NCBI RefSeq assembly: GCF_000002985.6 | Contig: NC_003279.8 | Location: 9,300,001-9,364,000, forward strand | DNA: 64,000 bases | Direction: 5' to 3' | From: Caenorhabditis elegans | Lineage: Eukaryota; Nematoda; Chromadorea; Rhabditida; Rhabditidae | Shown: in pieces, positions 20,701-30,724 of the stretch | How the letters are laid out: each line of letters begins with the position of its first letter | Numbering within the stretch: position 1 is the first letter of the stretch | Made by a program: the position numbers and the translations under genes | The notes under the pieces: generated by a model | Databases searched by the model: none | Seen by the model: only the letters and a program-made list of their open reading frames with translations | What the model was told of the DNA's origin: nothing

Positions 20701-23700
20701 AATGCATACGCTTCTAATTGATTACGCGAGCTAATTCGATCTCGTTGTGCTGCGTCTTCTCTTTCAAACTGTTTTGCTTCATTGACCATTCTATCAATAT
20801 CAGCTTGAGAGAGTCGTCCCTTCTCATTGCGAATTGTAATTCTGTTTGATCTACCAGTTGATTTATCGGCAGCTGATACATTGAGAATTCCATTTGCATC
20901 AATATCAAACGTTACATCGACTTGTGGAACTCCTCGTGGAGCTGGTGGGATTCCAGTTAATTCAAATGTTCCAAGACGATGATTATCTCGAGTCATAGCA
21001 CGTTCTCCTTCGTATACTTGAATAGAGACACCAGGCTGATTGTCTGCATACGTTGTAAATGTTTTGGAAGCTTTGGCAGGAATTCTAGTGTTTCTATCAA
21101 TCAAATTGGTCATTACTCCTCCAGCTGTTTCAATTCCATGACTTAGTGGGACAACATCAACGAGTAAAACATCCTTGATAGTATCATCTTTTACTCCAGA
21201 AAGTACAGCTGCTTGAACGGCTGCACCAAAGGCTACTGCTTCGTCTGGATTAATGGAGCAGTTGAGGTCCTGAAAATTGAGATCATTAAAAGTTACTATT
21301 TTCATCATTATCTAGAGTAATTATTCTTACCTTCCCATTGAAAAACTCCTTCAGTAGTTTCTGAATCTTCGGTATACGAGTTGATCCCCCAACCAAGACA
21401 ACTTCATCGATTCTGCCTTTATCAGTTTTTGCATCACGAAGTGCCTTTTCAACCGGCTCCAAAGTCTTGCGGAAAAGATCAGCACAGAGCTCTTCGAATC
21501 TTGCACGTGTGATTTTCGAATAGAAATCAGTTCCATCAAATAACGAATCGACCTCTACAGTTGCTTCAGTGGAACTGGAAAGAGTACGCTTAGCACGTTC
21601 ACATGCCGTTCGGAGACGACGAATTGCGCGGGGATTTGATGAAATATCTTTTCCAGTTTTTCTTTTGAATTCGGTCATAAAATGTTGTAGAACTCGAGAA
21701 TCAAAGTCTTCTCCTCCAAGATGAGTATCTCCTGCAGTTGACTTGACTTCGAAAATAGATCCTTCCGCAATCGAAAGGATCGAGACATCAAATGTACCTC
21801 CTCCCAAATCGAAAATCAAAATATTCTTCTCATCAGTAATTCCTTTATCGAGTCCATAGGCCAAAGCTGCCGCCGTTGGTTCATTGATAATACGAATTGC
21901 ATTGAGTCCAGCAATAGTAGCTGCATCTTTGGTCGCCTGCCTCTGGCTATCATTAAAATATGCAGGCACAGTAATGACAGCATCCCGTACAGAATGCCCA
22001 AGTACAGCTTCAGCCGTTTCTTTCATCTTCTGAAGTACCATTGCAGATATTTCTTCAGCATTGAATTCTCGTTTTTCTCCTTTCACTTCAACCTCAACAA
22101 CGGGCTTTCCTTGTTTTCCTTTAACTGTGAATGGCCAATGTTTAATATCAGATTGAACAGTTTCTTCATCGAATCGTCTTCCAATTAGACGTTTTGCATC
22201 GAAAACTGTATTCTCCGGATTACGAGCGGCTTGATCTTTTGCTGCATCACCAACGAGTCTCTCTGTATCTGTAAAAGCCACGTAGGAAGGCGTAGTCTTG
22301 TTCCCTTCGGAGTTCGCGAGGATTTCAACCTGAAAACGGAAAATAAATTATCTTCTTCCAGTTTACATAATCCTAAAAATTTTCATTCATTTATACAACT
22401 ACATACCTTTCCATTTTGATAAATACCGACACATGAGTACGTAGTACCCAAGTCGATTCCAATCGCTTTGCATGTAGACATATTCAGTTAATTTCAGCGT
22501 TTGAATAGCAGAAGTTAAAAATTCTTGTTTGGTTAAAATTCTGCATAAGATTTGAGTTTTTATACGTTCCTCTGGCATCTTCTAGAACCTTCTACAATTT
22601 ACTAGATGCAAGGGGTGCTCCATCCTTTAGTTCTTCCACTGCCTGAGTCTCTGTGGGTCGCCTATGCTATTTTCTCTGTTCTCTTTTGCAAGAACGTTCT
22701 TGTGGCTGTTTTTTGGTTAGTGCATCACAGATGTTTACGCCAGGGAAAAGGAAAGAAATATCTAGAATAGGTCTTTGTTGTTGACGTTTCTAGTGGGGAT
22801 TGGTTAAGCTAGGAACCATAGAGGAACTTTCTGGATTAAGAAACACTCATCGAACGTTTGCAAGAGAAGAATGTATATTTTAATATGAATCACTGGAAAT
22901 TATAGAGTATCAAGGGAATATTTAAAAAAATGTTTGGCTGTAATTTTTTCTTTTCAAATAGCGCCTCGAAAATCGCTGCAGTGTGCACACTCACAAATTC
23001 GTTTTCGCGATGACCGCATTGTGCCCGATGCTCGATTCATATGAGCCCATGGTGCTCACCGAGGCAATATGAGCATATCGCGATTTATAGGTAATAAATT
23101 GTTTCAAAATAAGTAAATCTGCGTTTGGGGAACATTTTCTAATAGCTGTCAGTAATATTCAAGTAATAAGCGTCCACTTTTGTTGTTGTAAAATTGGTGA
23201 TATTGAAATCAACTATTTAATTTTTGAATTCTTCCAGAAAGGTAGTCGATTTGTGGCTGAAGCTGGTCTAACCCAATTACCACTTGTTCTACTCAACGGA
23301 TATCCATTAGATGTGGTGAGTTCGTTCTTTCAAGTCATTTTTTACGGATAACAAGTTTTCATTTGAAACTATGTACACATTTCGAATTTAAAGAAAATAA
23401 CTATTATTTACAGACATCAATTGAAAGATTTGAATCTTCGTTGACACAAAATATTCAAAAACAAACAACACGACTCCAACTTGCATTACTTCATGGACTA
23501 ATTGAAGATTCTGTACAAATTGATCGTTGGTGGTTCGAGAAAAAGACAAATCCGGATATTATTCAACGCCTTAATCAGAGGTTCACAAAAATTCTGGTTT
23601 GTTTAAAAATTATTGAAAATTGTATTTCAGGATCACTACGGCATTCAACAATAAGGAATTTTTGAATATCAGCAGGTTTTTAGAATTAATACAAAATAAA

Positions 23701-26700
23701 TATATTAGGAACAGTTTGTTTTCAGAAGATCTATTCAATTTTTAAAGAATGTGCACTATTTCTCGGAGGAATCTGATACAGTTTTAGCGAATGCGGTAAA
23801 ATTGATAAAACGTGATAATTAAAAATTGAACTAATTTTTAGGATGTTACAACATGGATTATTGCTGATTTTGAGAATCCATCAAATCGGTTATTTGCTAC
23901 CAAAGCTATTCGATCTATTGCATCTCAGAAAAATAATAAGATTGCACTGATCCCAAATCCATCAAGCTCTCGGAGCAACGACAATCCATGCTCGTTCAAT
24001 TTTGAAAATGTTGGACCAAACTCTGACATGACGATTCTATCAAAAATTGAGAGTTTTTGTATGAAAAATATTAATTTATCTCCTTTGGATATTGGAGTTA
24101 ATCCTGGAGAAACGGTTGTAGTGTCGAATGGATTGCTAATTGGGCCTCTTGCTGGAAGAACTGAGCTTTTGAAAACGGATGATTTCAATTATTTGGATAC
24201 ATTTTGGAAAGAGAAAGGAGCAACAGTGAGCAGTTTTACCAAACTTTATAAATTTCTGAGCATTTCAGAAAGCTGCAACGTTTTTCAACGAAAATACAGT
24301 GTATGACGTCACTATCAGTTTCTACTGCTCTATCGCAAAAAAATTTAAAGAAGACCAGCAAAGAATGGATTTTGATGAGTTCATGGAATCAGGAAATGGG
24401 TAATTAAATTTGTAACAGTTTCAAAAATACATTACTAAAAACAGATTAAATCGAATTTGTTCAAAAGTGATGGAAGCAAATTGCTAATTAGTCTTGTAGT
24501 TCTTATTATAGGCTAAATTGAAGCAAATAGATATGGCAGAGTGTCAAATACATTTTTCTTTTTTTTTAGTGGTATTTTAGCATTTTGAACTACGCCGAGT
24601 ATTTCAAATTCAATTTAACGTTTTTCTGTCAAAACATATAGGACACAACTAATTCTATGAACACGTGACTTTCAGAAATACAATCATATTTCCTCCAATT
24701 GATTCCACCAATTCAACAATTACTGTAACTTGGATCGCCAATCCAGTATCACGAGAAGCTCAACAAATAATTTCAGTCGTTAAAATTCTGCAAAGAATCA
24801 CCAATTCACGAATCGAAGTTTGACTTTGCAGGATACTATCAAATAATAAAATAAGTTTAGATAATCTTCAATCCGTCTGCCGATATTCAAGAAATGCCCA
24901 TTAAACGATTTTATCGATTTGTTGCAAACGAAAAGCTTTTGTTTAATGAAGATGGATCAATGGAAAATCATTCTGTAGTATTCTCAAATCTTCCTCAAAA
25001 ACAATTATTGACAATGTCTCTTGAGACAAATGATGCTTGGATGATTGAAGTGAAAAAGGCGGAATATGATTTAGATAATATTCTATTAGAAACAGTAAGT
25101 ATATGCATTTAGAGTTATGTAACCATTAGGATATTTTCATATTTTCAAGTTTTGATTTACAGGCATCAGAGGACGTTGAAGCAGTTTACAGCTTGGAGCA
25201 TATTCTTGTCGAAGGTACATCTCGGAAGATGAGTGGAGAAGCATCAGATGGATTGGAAGTTGAATTGAGTTCGGGTGGCAAGAACTATGACACAATAGTC
25301 ATGTTGAACTTAGGATATTTTCAATTGAAGGTATATACTTCTGTTACTAATTTTATATTCATACTTTGCTTTTTAAACAGGCTGAACCAGGAGTTTGGAA
25401 TCTGCATTTAAGAAATGGACATTCGGCGGACGAACACAAAATTGTGACGATTGACTCGATTCCAGTTGAGAATGATATTCAAATTGTTGTTGGTTAGTAC
25501 AATTTGAAAAGTTATATTCAATTTTAGATTTGTTTTTGTTTAGCGAAGTATGAATAGGAAAGTTAAATAATTTATTTGATCAATTTACACGTAATTCATA
25601 CTTAATACTCAATAATTTTCAGACTCGTTTTCTGGAAAATGGGTAGAACTTTCTGTTGAGGAGCTTACCGAACCGAAAGAGTCAGATGACGAGTTATCAA
25701 TTGAAAGTCTTTTGAACAGTGCTAAAAAGTTAGTAATTATTATTTGAAATTTCTATTAAAAACATATTTTAGCTACTTCGCATCACCTGAACCATCAGAA
25801 GTCATAAATGTATTTTCGCTTGCTTCTGGTCATCTCTACGAACGTTTCATGCGGATTATGATGACTTCCGTCTTGAATAACACGAAAACACAAAAAGTCA
25901 AATTCTGGCTTCTCAAGAACTACTTATCGCCAAAATTCAAAGAAACGATTCCCAAATTGGCGGAATTCTATAAGTTTGAATTCGAGCTTGTCGAGTACAA
26001 ATGGCCAAAATGGTTGCATAAACAAACGGAAAAACAAAGAGTTATGTGGGGATACAAGGTAAATCTTATTAGAATTTTGGATAATCACACTTGAAACTTT
26101 TCAGATTCTATTTTTGGATGTTTTATTTCCTCTAAATGTGGATAAAATCATCTTCGTAGATGCCGATCAAGTTGTTCGAGCTGATTTACAAGAATTGATG
26201 GATTTCAATTTAAATGGGGCTCCTTATGGGTAAGAATTACAATATAAGAACCCAATTAACTGTTATTATTCATTCAGATATGTTCCATTTTGTGAGAGTC
26301 GAACAGAGATGGATGGATTCCGATTTTGGAAAAGTGGATATTGGAAGAATCATTTGATGGGGCGAAAATATCATATTAGTGCACTTTATGTTGTTGATCT
26401 TAAGGTATATAAGGATTAATTTTGTGGATTACGGGAAATTGGGTTTCGAAAAGTTTGTATATTTTTAAAGGAAGCTGTGAAAAACTGTGCGCCTTTGAAG
26501 AATTACAGTAGCTTCCAGACTTCGTTGTTTTACAATTTAAGTCGTGGAAAACGAAGTAGTAGAAAAATGGATCTTATACAAAAAAAAGTGAAATAATTGA
26601 AGAAAACGAAGTAGAATCAAGTAGAAACTACCGTACTCTTACAAGGCTTACAATCTTGTTCGTAACAAAATATTAATTTCATTTCCTATCTAACGTGCAT

Positions 26701-27161
26701 GTTCTTTTATAATACAACATTTTTCAGGCGTTCCGCGAGTTCTCAGCTGGAGACCGCCTTCGTGGTCGGTACGACAGCCTATCTGCTGATCCGAACAGTC
26801 TTTCGAATTTGGATCAAGATCTTCCGAACAACATGCTTCACGAAGTTCCTATTAAATCATTACCTCAGGAATGGCTTTGGTGTGAGACATGGTGTGATGA
26901 TGGAAGTAAAGAAAAGGCAAAAACAATTGACTTGGTGAGATTTAATACTTTTAAGCACTTTTTGTGTTAAACCAATATTTTTAAAAAATATTTTTAAAAA
27001 ATGTATTTCAGTGCAACAATCCACTGACAAAAGAACCAAAACTGAACTCGGCAAAACGTATTATCAAAGAATGGACAGAATACGATTCAGAAATTTCGAA
27101 AGTTTTGAATTCTGCAGATATCAACACTCCATCACCATCAGTGGATCGAGATGAATTATGA
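17736..27161 (+). CDS. uggt-2: UDP-glucose:glycoprotein glucosyltransferase paralogue
   Basis: ER folding-sensor family. UGGTs reglucosylate N-glycans of misfolded glycoproteins so that calnexin/calreticulin rebind them. Twenty-three exons join in phase to 1381 residues. Residues 1-17 form a signal peptide ([12 protein letters not shown]...). The thioredoxin-like and beta-sandwich sensor region follows to about 1080. The GT24 glucosyltransferase domain spans about 1093-1370, with the DxD metal site at D1198/D1200 (FVDADQ) and conserved [21 protein letters not shown] and [11 protein letters not shown] blocks. The protein ends in RDEL, an ER-retrieval signal. Intron 7 (19902-23237) is 3336 bp and contains hsp-70 and two tRNA genes. 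The literature reports that UGGT-2 lacks detectable UGGT activity although UGGT-1 has it. No obvious catalytic-residue loss is visible here. Poly(A) signal at 27259-27264. Confidence 0.95.
19965..20036 (-). tRNA. tRNA-Gly (UCC), pair 1 minus-strand copy
   Basis: 72 nt, read on the minus strand: GCGTTCGTGG start, acceptor stem closed by CGAACGC plus discriminator A. The anticodon stem GATGC/GCATT encloses loop CTTCCAA, giving anticodon UCC. The T arm contains GGTTCGATTCC (B box). It lies in uggt-2 intron 7, downstream of hsp-70's 3' end. Confidence 0.96.
20178..20249 (+). tRNA. tRNA-Gly (UCC), pair 1 plus-strand copy
   Basis: Same 72-nt sequence as the copy at 19965-20036, in opposite orientation. 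A 141-bp spacer separates the two 5' ends, so the genes diverge. A T run follows downstream (TTATTTTG), giving a possible Pol III terminator. Confidence 0.96.
20412..22481 (-). CDS. hsp-70: heat-inducible cytosolic Hsp70
   Basis: ATP-dependent chaperone. Three minus-strand exons (22407-22481, 21331-22329, 20412-21269) give 643 residues. The actin-like ATPase domain shows [12 protein letters not shown] at 8-19, the [14 protein letters not shown] phosphate loop and [11 protein letters not shown]. The peptide-binding domain follows, then a Gly-rich tail ending EEVD, the motif bound by TPR co-chaperones, which marks a cytosolic/nuclear member. The gene lies wholly within uggt-2 intron 7 in antisense orientation. 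Upstream are a TATA box (22558-22564) and two strong heat-shock elements, so it is the stress-inducible type. A minus-strand poly(A) signal lies at 20340-20345. Symbol recalled from C12C8.1. Confidence 0.96.
22482..23237 (-). promoter_or_regulatory. hsp-70 promoter region with heat-shock elements
   Basis: Reading toward hsp-70: AGAACGTTCT at 22691-22700 (nGAAnnTTCn palindrome), a three-unit heat-shock element TTCTAGAACCTTC at 22580-22592, then a TATAAAA box on the minus strand at 22558-22564, about 77-83 bp upstream of the ATG. Weaker GAA/TTC half-site runs occur near 22756-22770 and 22820-22850. HSF-1 control is inferred from these. The remaining sequence to 23237 is uggt-2 intron without further recognisable features. 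Confidence 0.88.
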
Positions 27162-27423
27162 TTTTCCTGTATTTTTTCATTATTTGAATTTTTTGTTTCT
27201 TAAACTGTATCCGAATTATCACAATTGTGTTAAAAATTGTATTACTTGAATGAATATGAATAAATATTTTATGAGCTTATACAAGGAGGAAGGACGGCTA
27301 GAAAACCCATGGCTTTAAGCAATCCAGTAACAATGTTTCAACAATTCCAAAATTACCTCTGCTTTCGGGGGGATTTATTCAACTTCAAGATGTTCTTGTA
27401 AAGCTTTTCAAAATAAAATAATC

Positions 27424-27495
27424 TGCGTTCGGGGGGAATCGAACCCCCGTCGAATGCTTGGAAGGCATCCATGCTGACCATTACACCACGAACGC
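27424..27495 (-). tRNA. tRNA-Gly (UCC), pair 2 minus-strand copy
   Basis: Matches the 72-nt tRNA-Gly(UCC) at 19965-20036 base for base as far as I can read. The cloverleaf arms and the CTTCCAA anticodon loop are intact. Confidence 0.96.
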
Positions 27496-27636
27496 GGTGA
27501 TGTAACGAAAATGGATATAAAAAGAATAAAATATCTTTATATGTACGATTTTATTGGGATTTATAGGGATGCATAGTCGGAAAATCAAGTTCCCGTCTTT
27601 TAAATACCTTTTCCATCCTTTCTTCACATAATCGCC

Positions 27637-27708
27637 GCGTTCGTGGTGTAATGGTCAGCATGGATGCCTTCCAAGCATTCGACGGGGGTTCGATTCCCCC
27701 CGAACGCA
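27637..27708 (+). tRNA. tRNA-Gly (UCC), pair 2 plus-strand copy
   Basis: Same 72-nt gene in + orientation, 141 bp from its partner. The spacer closely matches that of pair 1 in the same orientation (GGGATTTATAGGGATGCATA shared). A TTTTATTTT run follows the 3' end. Confidence 0.96.
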
Positions 27709-27967
27709 GATTGTTTTATTTTGAAAAGTTTTACAAGAAGAATGAAGTTGAATAAACTTTGCTGGCAAATTTTACCTCTACATTTCGTTGAAAATTTACC
27801 AAAACCAAACTAACAAAACACTGATAATTTTAAAGTCATCATGTGGAGACTAACTAATGATAAGAACTGATAATCTATCTGATCTTGCATCAGCGAGAGA
27901 TTATTGGAGAACTGATAAATACATTTCATTTGTAATCACATTTCAGTTCTATTTGCTGTTGGACACA

Positions 27968-30724
27968 ATGAGGTAAGTGTCCACACTGATATTCTCGTAT
28001 AGTTGAAATTCTTTTAGTGACAGTTTCAACTGGCCAGCTGGAAATAACGAGGCAAGAGAACGTTTGGGAGAAAAGTGAGTTTACTGAATTTCAAGGAGTT
28101 CCCCGGTCATTTTCTAAAGTAAAAACTAGGTTTTTTAGGCATCGTAATTTTCAGTTTCGTTGCATTTTTTATTTTTCAATGTTTAATTGACTACTGTAGC
28201 GCATCCATCAGAGGTAGGCACGGTTTCAAGGCCTGTGACAGCCTGAAACCTACCGGCCTCCTCGTCTAAATAATGCATTCTGGCGTGAAATTAAAAAACC
28301 TGGAGATTGAACCACAAGTTGCGATAGGTATATGTGTTTCTCCTATGCAGAGTTTGCCAGCAAATGTGTTCTAGGGCAAGGGTGTTCTGGTAAAACTTTA
28401 AAAAATAAAACAATCTGCGTTCGGGGGGAATCGAACCCCCGTCGAATGCTTGGAAGGCATCCATGCTGACCATTACACCACGAACGCGGTGGTTTTATAA
28501 AGAAATGATGGAAAGGGTATTTAAAAGACGGGAACTTGATTTTCCGACTATGTATCCCTATAAATCCCGATAAAATCGTACATATATTTATGTTTTCTTC
28601 TTTTTTATATCTATTTTCATCAAATCACCGCGTTCGTGGTGTAATGGTCAGCATGGATGCCTTCCAAGCATTCGACGGGGGTTCGATTCCCCCCGAACGC
28701 AGATCAAACTTTTTTGAATGTATAAAAAAAGTTTTGTTAGTAACGGAATTGTTTTCACATATCCTTTTAATCAGATTTGAAAGTCTCCACTTGGACAGTC
28801 GAATTTCAACATCTCATGCAAAACCACTTTCAAATGCTGATCCAGTAGTTGTTCCAATTTATCATTCAAGTACTTATCGTTTCAAAACAGTTGATCAATT
28901 CAATGAAGACAATCACGGTGCCAACTTTGTATATCGTCGATGCGGAAATCCAACAACTGAAAATGTGGAAGTTGTGATTAATGAGATAGAAGGCGGTGCA
29001 GGATCCCTCCTATACAACTCGGGTCTTGCAGCGATTAGTGCAGTTTTTCTGGAATTTCTGAGTTCCGGTGCTCATATGATTGTTATGAACCCAATTTATA
29101 GTGGTACATCATCATTTATTAATGAGACATTGGCTCGTTTTGGAGTTGAAATAACTTCTGTTGACGTTGAAAAAGAAAAGGATTTTGCTGGAGCTGTTGA
29201 AAAAGCAATTCGGCCAAATACTAAGATGATTTACTTTGAATCAATTGCCAATCCAACGATGGCAGTTCCAGATATTTTGGGAACAATTGAAGTGGCAAAG
29301 AAATATAAGGTTAAAAAATATACGATTAAGAGAGCTAGATTAATTATTCAAGTAATCTATTAATTTTACTGTTTTTCAGATTCTTACATGTCTTGATGCA
29401 ACTTTCTCATCTCCATACAACATTCAACCACTGAAACTTGGAGCAGACATCAGTCTTCATAGCTGGTAAGACTAGTTATTCCAAAATTTAATTCATAGGT
29501 GGATCGAGTCTCAAAAATAAAACGGAGATTGGCAGTTGAAAATTTGTCTAGGCCACATTAATTTTAAAGTAAAACTTTCCATTCTTTTAAAAGCGTCGAA
29601 GGAGAAGCATCAGTAAGGAAATGATTTGAATCATCTCCTATAGTGTTGAAATGTCCAAGTAAAAGACTTTAGTAAAAAGCTTCCAGTTTTTGAAATTTTG
29701 GCAAGTAACCAGAACTTTGACTGGAAACTTTGAACAATTTAAACATTTTGCAGTGTTAGGTGCTCATACTGAACTACAATAAATTTGATTTTACAAAACT
29801 CCCACTGATTTTTTCGTAAATAAAATTCGAAAAGAATTGCAGCTCAAAATACATTGGAGGACATACGGATGTGATTGCTGGAGTTGTTACAGTATCATCT
29901 TATGATAATTGGAAAAAACTTAAACTTCAACAATTGACGACTGGAAGTTCTTTGGTAAGCAGTTTCTGAGTAGAAAAAAAAACAAAAAACTTGAAACTTG
30001 CAGAGTCCATACGACGCTGCCCTGTTGACCAGAGGTCTCAAAACTCTTGGATTGCGAGTTGATAGGATTTCAGAAAATGCTCAGAAAACTGCAGAATTTC
30101 TAGAATCCCATCCAAAAGTTGAACGTGTCTTTTATCCAGGACTTCCATCCCACCCACAGCATCAATATGCTAAACAAGTAATGAAACAATTTGCTGGAAT
30201 GATTGCATTTGATGTTGGAACTGCTGAAAATGCAATCAAGCTTGTTGAGGCTAGTTTATTAATCTAAATGAAAATTCTGAAGAATTATTATTCCAGAGTC
30301 TTAAACTAATCATTCATGCAGTATCTCTTGGTGGTACTGAATCTTTAATCGAACATCCTCTGTCAATGTCTCATGGTAAACATTTACTTCGATATTTGGA
30401 TGGTCCGACTGTTGCCCCTGGACTTCTCCGATTTAGGTACGCTCTGAGTTCTTCTGAATCAAAACTTTTGTATTTAAATTCTATTTAAAGTACATAACAG
30501 AAACTTTCTATCGGCAATTTTGACAATATCCGATTTTCAATTCGAAAGTGCTCCCTTAAAATTGTTTTGGCCATTTTATTTTTTCCAGTTAAAAACATTT
30601 TTTAAAAATAACTTAAATAGGAGTAAATTATTAGAAACTACAATTTAATAATTTTTGCAGCGTTGGCATTGAAAATGTGGAGGATATTATTGGAGATTTG
30701 AATGATGCCCTCGAGAAGCTTTGA
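27968..30724 (+). CDS. cbl-1: cystathionine beta/gamma-lyase family PLP enzyme
   Basis: Fold-type-I PLP enzyme of the Cys/Met metabolism family. Eight exons (27968-27972, 28018-28074, 28775-29309, 29380-29465, 29843-29954, 30004-30249, 30297-30436, 30661-30724) give 414 residues. Recognisable are VYRRCGNPTTENVE, the LLYNSGLAAISA PLP-phosphate loop, D205 in LTCLDATFSSPYN (contacting the pyridine nitrogen), and the Schiff-base lysine K230 in HSCSKYIGGHTD. SLGGTESLIEHP near the C terminus is the substrate loop. Intron 2 (28075-28774) houses the third tRNA-Gly pair. Exon 6 appears to end at a GC donor (GAG|GCTAGT). Reaction specificity (beta- versus gamma-lyase, methionine lyase) cannot be settled from sequence; the symbol is recalled from C12C8.2. 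Poly(A) signal at 30910-30915. Confidence 0.9.
28416..28487 (-). tRNA. tRNA-Gly (UCC), pair 3 minus-strand copy
   Basis: Same 72-nt tRNA-Gly(UCC), antisense inside cbl-1 intron 2. Structure and anticodon are intact. Confidence 0.96.
28630..28701 (+). tRNA. tRNA-Gly (UCC), pair 3 plus-strand copy
   Basis: Same tRNA in sense orientation inside cbl-1 intron 2. The 142-bp spacer to its partner is the reverse complement of the spacer in pairs 1 and 2: here TATCCCTATAAATCCCGATA reads forward. Confidence 0.96.

Larger units (their letters stand above)
27162..27967. other. uggt-2 3'UTR, tRNA pair 2 and cbl-1 promoter
   Basis: Contains the uggt-2 poly(A) signal at 27259-27264 and the second inverted tRNA-Gly pair. 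Inverted homology extends beyond the tRNAs: CTTGTAAAGCTTTTCAAAAT before the left copy is mirrored after the right copy (about 27380-27760). The last 200 bp before 27968 are the likely cbl-1 promoter. Confidence 0.7.

Noticed and set aside
28291-28650. Open frames reading [20 protein letters not shown] on both strands
   Set aside because: They are translations through the tRNA-Gly genes and their promoters; the tRNA structure explains the conservation.
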